DNA of 64,000 nucleotides from the NCBI GenBank assembly GCA_937883785.1, contig CALGDE010000101.1, positions 1-64,000 on the forward strand. Direction: 5' to 3'. Position 1 is the first letter of the stretch; each line of letters begins with the position of its first letter. Source of the DNA: an uncultured cyanobacterium. GTDB lineage: Bacteria > Cyanobacteriota > Cyanobacteriia > CACIAM-69d. The notes below the pieces were generated by a model. That model was given only the letters and a program-made list of their open reading frames with translations. It was not told the DNA's origin and ran no database searches. This document shows positions 1 through 8,222 of the stretch, piece after piece. The translations under genes were made by a program, and so were the position numbers.

Positions 1-307
1 CGTAATTACAGATTAACCTCCGTTAGCTTTCTTACTTTTCAGACGTCCTCTGAGCATGATGGCGACTAACTAAGAGATTTTACGAAAAAATCTTGAGCGT
101 TTTCAATCAGATGCTTGAGCACTAAGACATGGATTGCTTAACAGGAATTACGCAAAACTTTGAGCCCCAAAATAAACGTTGCATCAGCTTTCCTCTTGGT
201 AAAAGGGGCTCTGCGTAAGTCCTGCTTAATAGACAGGGCAAAAGCTGCCTGTTACGCACCTAAACGACATCCTTTGCTAGTGGCTTTGGATTTCGTTTAC
301 TGCAAGG
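1..307. other. Intergenic, no gene seen
   Basis: Spacer at the left edge, downstream of the metal-binding lipoprotein gene. I see no convincing reading frame, RNA or clean terminator. A weak imperfect hairpin (cagg...cctg) around 234-253 could end the lipoprotein transcript, but it has no clear U-tract. Confidence 0.5.
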
Positions 308-1306
308 CTAATTATCAGGATTAAACGGCGTAAATTCTCCTCCTAACGCCATTACAACTGTTTCCGTGTTGGCAATAATCATATTGACGTAGGAGTCTCC
401 TCGGCTGCCCGGTTCTCCGATCGCGTCAGCATAGAGTTCATTGGGAGCCAGTTCAACCCCGGCCTCTTCCGCCACGGTGGTAATAAGCGCTGGATTAATG
501 GTGGTTTCGGCGAAAATGCTGGGCACTTTTGCGTTGCGAATTAGATCCGCTAAACGCTTTACCGTTTGGGCGCTGGGCTGCTCTTCGGTGCTGATGCCAA
601 TAAGGGTGCCCAGCACCGGCAGCTCATAGGCTTGGGCGTAGTACTGGAAAGCGTCGTGGGTGGTGACTAGCTTTCGTTGGTTTTCAGGAATTGTGGCGAT
701 TTGTTCTGCCACCCAAATGTCCAGCTTTTCCAAAACTGCGATCGCCCGTTCCGCATTAGCCTGAAACACCGCCGCATCTTCGGGAAATTCTTCACTTAAA
801 ACATCGCGGATTTTCTCCACCATGGCGATCGCATTTTTCACATTTCCCCACACGTGGGGGTCCGGCTCCTGCTGTCCGTCGTAATCCATTTGTAGTGGCG
901 GCACCGCCTCCGCCACCGGCACCTTCGCTTCTACTCCCGACGCCTCGATCATTCGAATTAGCGCTGGTTCGAGGTTATAGCCGTTGTAAATAATCAGATC
1001 CGCCCCTTCCAATGTGACCGTATCCTGAGGCACCGGCTCGTACACGTGGGGATCGTCCCCCGGCTTCAAAATGCCTGATACCTCCACCTCTTCCCCGGCA
1101 ACTTCTTCCGTCAAATCCGTCAAAATCGTCGTTGTGGTCACCACCGTAGGCAAATCGCCGCTTTCTGAGGATTCGCCCCCGCCGCCGCAGCTCACTAAGG
1201 CAACGCTGCACGCCCCGATTATGCCCATCATCACATTGGACAATCGCCAACTGCGGCGCGTCTTCAGTGCGTCTATTTTCGATGCATTTGTTTTCAATAC
1301 AGCCAT
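308..1306 (-). CDS. Metal ABC transporter substrate-binding lipoprotein (TroA/MntC/ZnuA family)
   Basis: Periplasmic, lipid-anchored receptor that captures Mn2+ or Zn2+ for the importer encoded divergently at 1565-3292. A lipobox (ALVSC, then a Gly/Ser linker) lies near the N-terminus. The four expected ligand positions can be read as His in DDPHVYEP, His in PDPHVWGN, His in TTHDAF and Asp in LYADAIGE. This His-His-His-Asp set resembles TroA; structurally studied Mn-specific MntC/PsaA proteins have Glu at the third position. The His-rich loop of classical ZnuA is absent, so Mn versus Zn is open. The reading frame extends to 1339, but the ATG at 1306 has an AAGGAG about 12 bases upstream and gives a shorter n-region. 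Confidence 0.85.
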   Translation of the reverse strand: MAVLKTNASKIDALKTRRSWRLSNVMMGIIGACSVALVSCGGGGESSESGDLPTVVTTTTILTDLTEEVAGEEVEVSGILKPGDDPHVYEPVPQDTVTLEGADLIIYNGYNLEPALIRMIEASGVEAKVPVAEAVPPLQMDYDGQQEPDPHVWGNVKNAIAMVEKIRDVLSEEFPEDAAVFQANAERAIAVLEKLDIWVAEQIATIPENQRKLVTTHDAFQYYAQAYELPVLGTLIGISTEEQPSAQTVKRLADLIRNAKVPSIFAETTINPALITTVAEEAGVELAPNELYADAIGEPGSRGDSYVNMIIANTETVVMALGGEFTPFNPDN

Positions 1307-1564
1307 AGGAATTGCCCACTCCTTACTTTTTTCGTTCATTGAAACCGTTGCTGAAACCGCCGTTAAAATTCCGCCCGTTGCGGTGTAGCCAGCGACGGGG
1401 TCTATCCCGTGGTCAATATTTCTACACCTGTTTCACCGCCCATTTAGACAGCGATAGAGGTGAAAAATGAAATTAATTCATTTTCTTTTCATTATTCTTT
1501 CATTTTTTCGGTAAGCTTACTACAGCGAACTAAATTCGTTTACCGAGTCTGTGGCGAGATACCT
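1307..1564. promoter_or_regulatory. Divergent promoter region of the metal importer
   Basis: About 260 bases separate the lipoprotein gene (minus) from the ATPase gene (plus), so both promoters and any metal-responsive operator should lie here. A pyrimidine-rich stretch at 1476-1508 repeats the hexamer TTCATT three times. No Fur/Zur-like palindrome was recognised. Control by a metalloregulator is expected for this family, but I cannot name the site. Confidence 0.4.
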
Positions 1565-2341
1565 ATGGATGCCATGTCTTCTTTTTCTTCGTCTTCTTTT
1601 TCTGCTGCGAACCCCCTTCTGGAGGTGGAACATCTCAGCGTGTTTTATCGCACCGTTGAGGCACTGCGAGATATTTCCCTGGTAATTCGACCGGGGCGGG
1701 TAACCGGGGCCATTGGTCCCAATGGGGCTGGAAAAAGCACGTTGATTAAGGCAATGTTGGGGCTGATTCCGGTGGCGGGCGCTCAAATTACCTACGGCGA
1801 TCGCCCGCTAACGAATCAGTTAGATCGAGTTGCCTATGTGCCCCAGCGATCCCAGGTGGATCTGACCTATCCGGCAACGGTGTGGGACGTGGTGATGATG
1901 GGGCGGGTGCGGCAAACGGGCTGGTTTCGGCGATTTTCTGCATCCAGTCGCCAGGAAGCACGGGCTGCACTGGAGCGGGTGGAGATGTTGGACTTTTGCG
2001 ATCGCTCCATTTCCGATCTGTCTGGCGGTCAGCAGCAGCGAGTATTTCTGGCGCGATCGCTGGCGCAGCATGCAGAAATCTTCTGCTTTGACGAACCCTT
2101 TGTGGGGGTTGACCGTAAGACGGAAGGGATTCTATTCAATATTTTTAAAGCATTGGCTAGCGAAGGAAAGATCGTGCTAGTGGTTAACCATGACCTAGGC
2201 GAATCAATCACTAATTTTGATGATTTGATTTTGCTAAATCGCGAGGTAATTGCCGCTGGAAATCGTCGCATTGTTCTAAACGACAATAATCTGACCCGCG
2301 CCTACGGCTCCCGCGTGAACTTTTTCCAAGAAGCTGCTTAA
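1565..2341 (+). CDS. Metal ABC transporter ATP-binding protein
   Basis: Cytoplasmic ATPase of the Mn/Zn importer, about 258 residues, the usual size. Visible motifs are Walker A (GPNGAGKST), Q-loop (VPQRSQVD), signature (LSGGQQQR), Walker B (FCFDEPF) and the H-loop (VVNHDLG). The frame is open from 1460, but the first 35 residues are low-similarity and precede the natural fold. The ATG at 1565 (MDAMSS) is the better start, and one at 1574 is also possible. The permease follows 60 bases downstream on the same strand, so the two are probably co-transcribed. Confidence 0.88.
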   Translation: MDAMSSFSSSSFSAANPLLEVEHLSVFYRTVEALRDISLVIRPGRVTGAIGPNGAGKSTLIKAMLGLIPVAGAQITYGDRPLTNQLDRVAYVPQRSQVDLTYPATVWDVVMMGRVRQTGWFRRFSASSRQEARAALERVEMLDFCDRSISDLSGGQQQRVFLARSLAQHAEIFCFDEPFVGVDRKTEGILFNIFKALASEGKIVLVVNHDLGESITNFDDLILLNREVIAAGNRRIVLNDNNLTRAYGSRVNFFQEAA

Positions 2342-2401
2342 TTTCTTGAGCGTCACATCGTAGAATTCGGGAATTTTGATCAAGATTTACGATTAGTTTT
2401 T

Positions 2402-3292
2402 ATGCCAATTGATGCTTTCTTCGAGCCGCTGCAATACGGCTTTATGCAGCGATCGCTCGCTATTGCCGTATTAACGGGAATTTTGTGTGCCGTGGTGGGC
2501 AGCTACTTAATGGTGCAGCGACTGGCGCTTTTAGGGGACGCAATCAGCCATTCGGTGTTAGCTGGTTTAGCCGTTGCGTTTATCTTAGGGGTCAATATTT
2601 TTGTGGGGGCATTTATCGCCGGAGTGCTGAGCACAGGGGCAATCAATTTAATTCGAACGCGATCGCCAGTGAAAGAAGATGCAGCGATGGGTATCGTTTT
2701 ATCAGCCTTTTTTGCCCTGGGAATCACGTTAATTACCTTGGTGCAAAAGGATAACAAAATTGACCTGAATCATTTCCTATTCGGCAATATTTTGGCAGTA
2801 ACTGGTAGCGACGTTCGCGACACGGCTATCATTTCCGTCTTTATTTTGGCCGTGACCGTTTTGCTCTACAAAGAACTGCACTTTTACACCTTCGATAAGC
2901 TGGGGGCCCAGGCTGTGGGGCTGCCGGTAAATCTATTGGACTTTGGACTGACCTTGGCGATCGCCCTAACCATTGTGGCCAGCATGAAAGCCGTTGGTGT
3001 GGTGTTGGTATTGTCGATGTTAATTACGCCCCCAGCCACGGCATACCTCCTAGTTCCTCGGCTACATCAAATGATGGTCCTAGGGGCGGCTGTGGGGGTC
3101 GTTTCCAGCGTTAGCGGTATGTACCTAAGCTATTTCTACAATTTGCCGTCGGGACCGGCGATCGTCCTTGTGGCGTCGGGATTATTCCTATTGGCATTGC
3201 TTTTTAGCCCCCGCCACGGTCTGCTCACCCATCCCGCAGGGAGTCAGCAACCGTCACCTCTGTTGCAAGAAATTAAACGGCTTCGGAAATAG
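2402..3292 (+). CDS. Metal ABC transporter permease (ABC-3 family)
   Basis: Inner-membrane channel subunit of the Mn/Zn importer; 296 residues with about eight hydrophobic helices. The segment GDAISHSVLAGLAVAF is characteristic of ZnuB/MntB permeases and is the coupling region to the ATPase. It is the second gene of a probable two-gene operon with the ATPase at 1565-2341. The Lys/Arg-rich C-terminus is cytosolic. The substrate cannot be set from the permease alone. Confidence 0.9.
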   Translation: MPIDAFFEPLQYGFMQRSLAIAVLTGILCAVVGSYLMVQRLALLGDAISHSVLAGLAVAFILGVNIFVGAFIAGVLSTGAINLIRTRSPVKEDAAMGIVLSAFFALGITLITLVQKDNKIDLNHFLFGNILAVTGSDVRDTAIISVFILAVTVLLYKELHFYTFDKLGAQAVGLPVNLLDFGLTLAIALTIVASMKAVGVVLVLSMLITPPATAYLLVPRLHQMMVLGAAVGVVSSVSGMYLSYFYNLPSGPAIVLVASGLFLLALLFSPRHGLLTHPAGSQQPSPLLQEIKRLRK

Positions 3293-3429
3293 GAAAAGCT
3301 CCGAGTAGAAGTTTCCATTATGTTTCCATTATTTAAAGCCAGAATTTTTGTGTCTAGGGGCTATCATCGCTTGAACTTCCAAGCCTTGAATGACAAGAAT
3401 TTTAGCTCCTAGACTGTCTTGTTTTAAAG

Positions 3430-3483
3430 GGGCGTGTACGTCCCACTGTGTAAGGCTTCTGATGCTTAATGGACGACACGCCC
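3430..3483. repeat. Strong imperfect inverted repeat, possible mobile-element end
   Basis: The arms 3430-3443 and 3471-3483 pair over 13 bases with a single bulged T and enclose a 27-base loop. The structure lies just downstream of crtR. It lacks a U-tract and is unusually GC-rich for its surroundings. It could be a terminator for crtR, a structured RNA, or a relic of an IS200/IS605-type right end; no transposase is present in the window. A 70-codon frame running through it (3329-3541, minus) is probably fortuitous. Confidence 0.45.
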
Positions 3484-3541
3484 TAGCCTTTATGAACTTC
3501 TGCTGGTTAATCGCCAATGCGTTGATCACCAGCATAACCAC

Positions 3542-4510
3542 TTAAGTGTTCTTCTTTTTCTTACTGTTCTCCTCTGCAGGTCCATGGTGAAGACGAATGC
3601 CTAAAAAGATGTCGTAAATAAAGCCCCAAAAGTCCTTCTTCCTCTCCAAAATTCCCAAGGATTGGGGACTACCCTTTGAATCCAACAAAGGCTTTACGGC
3701 AATGTATGCAGGTTCGTACTTGTACCAAGGAATGGATGGCCACAGGTGGTGAACCAGATGATAGTTCTGTCCCAAAATGAGCCAGTTAAGTAGCTTGCTG
3801 GGATAAACGCGAGCATTTTTCCAGCGATCGCGTTCCTCAAAGGGACGGTGGGGTAAGTAGTCGAAAAATAGCCCCAAAGCCAAGCCCACCACCAGCGCCG
3901 GAGAAAACCAGTAGTTCATCACAAAGCCAATAAAGTCGTAATGAATAGCAATTAGAACGATCGCCACCAAAAACGCTCGACTTAGAAACCACTCCAACAA
4001 TTCATATTTTCGCCAAAGCCGCCGCTGGAAAAAGAAAAATTCATGGTAGAAAAATCGCGCCGCCACCAACCACAGGGGACCGCCAGTGGATACAAAATGG
4101 TCGGGGTCATTCTTGGGGTCATTAACGTTAGCGTGGTGCTGCAAGTGAACGCGAGTAAACACTGGGAATGCAAAACCCAACATTAGGGCACTGCTGTGTC
4201 CCAGCACGGCGTTCATCGTTTTGTTTTTATGGGCGGAATTATGAGAGGCGTCGTGAATTACCGTTCCCGACAGGTGCAATGCCAGCACATTCATGGAAAA
4301 GCACACCCAATGGTACCAATTCCACAGCCAATAGCCAGCAGTGGACAGGGCGACGATCGCCGTAGCCGCCACCATCATGAGCAATGTGGGATTGACCCAG
4401 GCTTTGGAAGGACCGAGAAACTCTCGAGGCACCGATGCCGGACCTGGACATGTGGTTTTAGAAACTTGAGGCTGGCTTGGCTGATTGGGGGGGGATACCA
4501 CCGCAGTCAT
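3542..4510 (-). CDS. crtR: Beta-carotene hydroxylase (CrtR family, desaturase-like di-iron)
   Basis: Membrane di-iron hydroxylase of the fatty-acid-desaturase superfamily that adds 3-hydroxyl groups to beta-carotene-type rings on the way to zeaxanthin and related xanthophylls. Histidine boxes are visible: HDASHNSAH (residues 86-94), HLQHH (122-126) and HLVHHLWP near residue 250. About four hydrophobic helices surround them, and length (322) fits CrtR. The ATG at 4510 has a strong AAGGAG five bases upstream. The C-terminus is a lysine cluster. It stands alone, with a long spacer upstream. Confidence 0.92.
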   Translation of the reverse strand: MTAVVSPPNQPSQPQVSKTTCPGPASVPREFLGPSKAWVNPTLLMMVAATAIVALSTAGYWLWNWYHWVCFSMNVLALHLSGTVIHDASHNSAHKNKTMNAVLGHSSALMLGFAFPVFTRVHLQHHANVNDPKNDPDHFVSTGGPLWLVAARFFYHEFFFFQRRLWRKYELLEWFLSRAFLVAIVLIAIHYDFIGFVMNYWFSPALVVGLALGLFFDYLPHRPFEERDRWKNARVYPSKLLNWLILGQNYHLVHHLWPSIPWYKYEPAYIAVKPLLDSKGSPQSLGILERKKDFWGFIYDIFLGIRLHHGPAEENSKKKKNT

Positions 4511-5073
4511 AGTCGCTCCTTACACCTTCGGACGTTGTGCTTTTACGCTGTGCTCTTACGCTTCGAGACGGTTCCGCCTCATACGGCAACATTTTGTACC
4601 CCTTTGAGATGATGGGCAAACCGCCAACGCATTTCTACGTCTAAGGTTTACCAATTCCATGTCACATCTGTATCGGTCACCGCCTTGTGAACTTCCCTAG
4701 TCAATGACTTGGACGGAGGTCAGTGCTCTACCAATGCGTATGGCTCTCTTGGTTTAATGCCAGCGAGGAAGCCCACTGAAGTCTGTCGCGGCACAGAGTG
4801 TCACTCACGGCCGCATCAGATTCAATTTTTATAGCTCCGTAATTGTAAACATTTATTTACGGCAAGGGAAATTTTTATCATTCAAGGACGGAAATTTACC
4901 GTTGACGTCGATGGAAAATATTGAAAAATTAAATAGTGTTACAGGATTCACACTTTTTATGTAGTCCAATAAGGGATTTCCCCAGAGCAAGGACGATCTG
5001 ATAAGTTGAAATTATTAAAATTTATTTTTGTTGATATTCTTCAAGGATATTTTTCACGCACAAGGGAGTTGTT
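4511..5073. other. Long intergenic region upstream of crtR
   Basis: About 560 bases between crtR (minus) and the small reading frame at 5074 (plus). It must hold the crtR promoter and probably one for the small gene. The stretch from about 4850 to 5040 is AT-rich. I see no RNA gene, repeat or larger reading frame. Confidence 0.4.
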
Positions 5074-5235
5074 TTGCTGGGACAGTTTTTGATTGAGAGG
5101 CTTTGGGTTGGAGTTGCATTTGTGGTGGCGATCGCCTTGATGGCGCTTCCGCCCCAGGGAGAGAAGAAAGAGGCGCTGTTTAAAGTGGGTGGACACCCGC
5201 TGATGCCCCAAATTGAGCTGATGATGTGGGATTAG
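5074..5235 (+). CDS. Small single-span membrane protein, unknown
   Basis: A 53-codon frame starting with TTG, preceded at five to six bases by a good Shine-Dalgarno AAGGGAG (5062-5068). The product begins LLGQFLIERLWVG, continues into one hydrophobic helix (about residues 11-26, WVGVAFVVAIALMALP) and ends with a short polar tail (PQGEKKEALFKVGG then HPLMPQIELMMWD). I do not recognise it. It contains a HIP1 octamer within the helix codons. It is convergent with the helicase gene at 5269. A real small membrane protein is plausible because the ribosome site, helix and stop are all well formed, but the TTG start lowers confidence. Confidence 0.4.
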   Translation: MLGQFLIERLWVGVAFVVAIALMALPPQGEKKEALFKVGGHPLMPQIELMMWD

Positions 5236-5268
5236 GGGGTTGGGCTGGCTGTTGAAATTAGATCGCCG

Positions 5269-7647
5269 TTAGTCAGCTTTGCGCAGTTTTGCGTATTTGG
5301 GATCGAGGATTTTTTGTCCGAGCCCGTCGAATTTAACGGCGATAATCATTTTGCTGCTGCCTTTGTCGAAAATGCGAGTCACTTGCCCTTCGCCAAAGCT
5401 GGGGTGCACCACGCGATCGCCCTCTTCCCAGTTTTGAACGGTGGCAGCGGGTCGGTTGATGCTGCTGGTGCTGCGGGATTTTGGCGGCACATTGAGGGAG
5501 CGCCCCTGATTTTTGCCGGCTTTTTCCCGATGTGCCCGATCCATTCTTGGCGATCGCACATCGCCGGTTAAATATTCCTGGGGCAGCTCGTCCAGGAACA
5601 TGGAGGGGATAGCGGGCTCCCGATTGCCCCATAGACGACGCTCGCGGGCGTGGGTGAGGAATAGCTGCTCCTGGGCGCGGGTGATGCCTACGTAACAGAG
5701 GCGGCGCTCTTCTTCCAGGGATCGCGGATCGTCGATGGACCGGAAGTTGGGGAACAACCCCTGCTCCAGCCCTACCAGAAACACAATGGGAAATTCCAGC
5801 CCCTTGGATGAGTGCAAGGTCATTAGCGACACTGCGTCTTTGGAGTCATCAAGTCCGTCCAAATCGGAGGCCAGGGCCGCGTTTTCTAGAAATCCTGGCA
5901 GGCTTTGGTCGGAGGTTTCTTCGGCGTATTGGAGCATGGCATTGTTTAGCTCCGCCAGGTTGGTAAGGCGGTCCGACGCTTCATCGGTGCCCTGGTTTTG
6001 CAAATCCTCCGCATAGCCCGACTCTTCTAGAATTCCCTCCAAAATTTGCGCCGCCGGCACGTGCTCAATTTGCTTTTGCCAGCTGTGCAACATGGAGGAA
6101 AATTGCAGAATTTTTTTCGCCGTGCGCCCCGCCAAGGTTTTAACGGAGGTTTCGTCGGTAATAATTTCCCACAGGGGCATTCCTAACTGATTGGCAGCGG
6201 TATCAAGCTTATCCAAAGTGGTCTTGCCAATACCCCGCCGGGGCACATTAATAATACGTTTCAAACTAACCGTATCTGCTGGGTTGGTTAGCAGCCGCAG
6301 GTAAGCCAGTGTATCCTTGATCTCTCGGCGATCATAAAACCTTAAACCACCCACCATGGTGTACGGCGTTCGGGTACGCACCAGCACGTCTTCAAAAGCG
6401 CGAGACTGGGCATTGGTGCGATATAAAACACAGAAATCTTTCCAATTTATCTCGGGATTTGATGATACTAAATGGCAAATTTGTGACACCACAAAATCCG
6501 CCTCAAATACCTCATTTTCCGCGCGATAGCACACCACTGGCTCCCCCGCGCCCCGGGTGGGCTTTAGCACCTTATCGATACGCTCAGTATTGAGTTCTAT
6601 CAGGTCATTAGCCACCTGTAAAATGTTTTCTCGGGAGCGGTAATTCTCCTCTAGCTTCACCATGGTACGGGTGTCGTCATCATCCAGCCCATCACCAAAG
6701 TCCTGCTGGAAATCCAGAAGAATCGTAAAGTCAGCCGCCCGAAAAGAATAAATGGACTGGTCTGCGTCCCCCACCACAAATACCGAGCGATCGCCCCAAA
6801 GCCCCTCTTGGTTCACCGCCTTTCCATTCGTTGCCAACAGACGAATTAAATCGTATTGGGTACGATTGGTATCTTGATATTCGTCCACTAAAATATGGCG
6901 AAATTTGCTGTGCCAGTAATTTAAAACCTGTTCATTTTGTTGGAATAATTCCACCGGAAGTCGAATTAAATCGTCAAAATCTAAGGCATTATTTCCCGCC
7001 AACGCTGCTTGGTATTGGCGATATACTTCGGCGATCGCCCGCCCTCGGTAATTGGGCTCGCTGCGCTCAAATTCGTCGGGATCTTGTCCCTGATTTTTAG
7101 CATTACTAATGGCGTAACGCACCTGGCGCGGCTGAAACTTTTTGTCGTCTAGATTCAGCTTTTTAATAACGATTTCCTTGATGACGCTTTGCACATCGGA
7201 CTCATCAAAAATCGTGAAGCTGCGGGTCCATTGGTGTCCCTGGGGATCGCGATATTTTTCAATATCAAACCGCAAAATTCGGGCGCACAACGCGTGGAAA
7301 GTGCCAATCCAGGCTTGCTTAATGGTGTCGCGATACACTTCCGATTGCAGCCGCATTTGCTCGTCGGAGCGCAACGTTTCGAAGGGCTGTCCGTAGCGAT
7401 CGCGGGCAATTTGCTGGGCAAACAGGCGCTCAATGCGCTCCTTCATTTCCCGCGCCGCCTTGTTGGTAAAGGTGACCGCCAGAATATTTTCCGGGTTGAT
7501 GCGGTGGGTTTGGATTAGGTTGGCAATGCGAAAGGTGAGGGCGCGGGTTTTGCCCGATCCGGCTCCGGCAACCACCAATAGCGGACCGCAGTAGTGCTCC
7601 ACCGCTTGACGTTGGGCGGGGTTTAGCTGAGCCAAAAAATCAGACAT
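5269..7647 (-). CDS. pcrA: ATP-dependent DNA helicase PcrA/UvrD type
   Basis: Superfamily 1 3'-5' helicase for DNA repair and replication-fork maintenance; 792 residues, typical of PcrA. Motifs in order: Q-motif LNPAQRQAV (8-16), Walker A AGAGSGKT (27-34), motif II DEYQDTN, motif III GDADQSIYSFRAAD, motif V LHSSKGLEFP and motif VI VGITRAQEQL. The C-terminal 60 residues (GDRVVHPSFGEGQV...) form the Tudor-like tail that contacts RNA polymerase in PcrA. The gene is last in a long run of minus-strand genes and has its own 70-base upstream gap, so operon membership with the stress protein gene is uncertain. Confidence 0.95.
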   Translation of the reverse strand: MSDFLAQLNPAQRQAVEHYCGPLLVVAGAGSGKTRALTFRIANLIQTHRINPENILAVTFTNKAAREMKERIERLFAQQIARDRYGQPFETLRSDEQMRLQSEVYRDTIKQAWIGTFHALCARILRFDIEKYRDPQGHQWTRSFTIFDESDVQSVIKEIVIKKLNLDDKKFQPRQVRYAISNAKNQGQDPDEFERSEPNYRGRAIAEVYRQYQAALAGNNALDFDDLIRLPVELFQQNEQVLNYWHSKFRHILVDEYQDTNRTQYDLIRLLATNGKAVNQEGLWGDRSVFVVGDADQSIYSFRAADFTILLDFQQDFGDGLDDDDTRTMVKLEENYRSRENILQVANDLIELNTERIDKVLKPTRGAGEPVVCYRAENEVFEADFVVSQICHLVSSNPEINWKDFCVLYRTNAQSRAFEDVLVRTRTPYTMVGGLRFYDRREIKDTLAYLRLLTNPADTVSLKRIINVPRRGIGKTTLDKLDTAANQLGMPLWEIITDETSVKTLAGRTAKKILQFSSMLHSWQKQIEHVPAAQILEGILEESGYAEDLQNQGTDEASDRLTNLAELNNAMLQYAEETSDQSLPGFLENAALASDLDGLDDSKDAVSLMTLHSSKGLEFPIVFLVGLEQGLFPNFRSIDDPRSLEEERRLCYVGITRAQEQLFLTHARERRLWGNREPAIPSMFLDELPQEYLTGDVRSPRMDRAHREKAGKNQGRSLNVPPKSRSTSSINRPAATVQNWEEGDRVVHPSFGEGQVTRIFDKGSSKMIIAVKFDGLGQKILDPKYAKLRKAD

Positions 7648-7719
7648 GGCAAAAGATTGGCGAGAAATTGGCAGGCAATGATGGTTGACGGACAGTTATT
7701 CAGTCATTAATGGAAGTCG

Positions 7720-8181
7720 CTATTGCTTCACGACCAAAACCGAGCAGGGAGCGGTTTCTAAAACTTGGTTGCTGACGGAGCCTTTGATCACGCGATCCAC
7801 CCCTTTTAAGCCCCGGGTGCCAATAACAATTAGGTCGCTTTTGTAAATATTGGCGAGGCGCACCAGCTCATCGGCGGGATCGCCTTTGACGATTTCGATA
7901 TCGTAGGTGCAGGGGAGGCGATCACCCAGGATTTCTAGCTGTTCTTCAATGGCGCTGTACTGATCCGCTGAGTCTTCATGGGGGCGATCGGCGGGCTCGG
8001 AATCCTCTAAAGGATTGCTCACCACGTGGGCGAGGACGGCAAGGCTATCGGGGCGCAGGGAGAGAAATTGCAAAAAATCCAGCTCCAGCAGAGATAATGC
8101 CGTGCGGTCGATCGCCACCAGAACCGTATTTAATGTTGCCGTCTTTGTTGTGGTTTTTGCTGGAGCCATCTGCACCGCCAT
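7720..8181 (-). CDS. Universal stress protein (UspA family)
   Basis: Single Usp domain of 153 residues with the ATP-binding signature near the C-terminus (VIGTRGL, then KGSVSNQVLETAPCSVLVV). This matches the G-2x-G-9x-G(S/T) pattern of ATP-binding members. The N-terminus (TVLVAIDRT) starts the first strand. Usp proteins bind nucleotide and act in stress signalling; the specific partner is unknown. It lies 41 bases downstream of the carotenoid isomerase-like gene on the same strand, so the two may share a transcript. Confidence 0.88.
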   Translation of the reverse strand: MAVQMAPAKTTTKTATLNTVLVAIDRTALSLLELDFLQFLSLRPDSLAVLAHVVSNPLEDSEPADRPHEDSADQYSAIEEQLEILGDRLPCTYDIEIVKGDPADELVRLANIYKSDLIVIGTRGLKGVDRVIKGSVSNQVLETAPCSVLVVKQ

Positions 8182-8222
8182 TTCACTGACTAAGTCCTGC
8201 TAGGTCAATTTTCCCAAAGGAT

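Noticed and set aside
3329-3541. 70-codon minus frame downstream of crtR
   Set aside because: It runs through the palindrome at 3430-3483 and has no ribosome site or family similarity that I can see; more likely non-coding.
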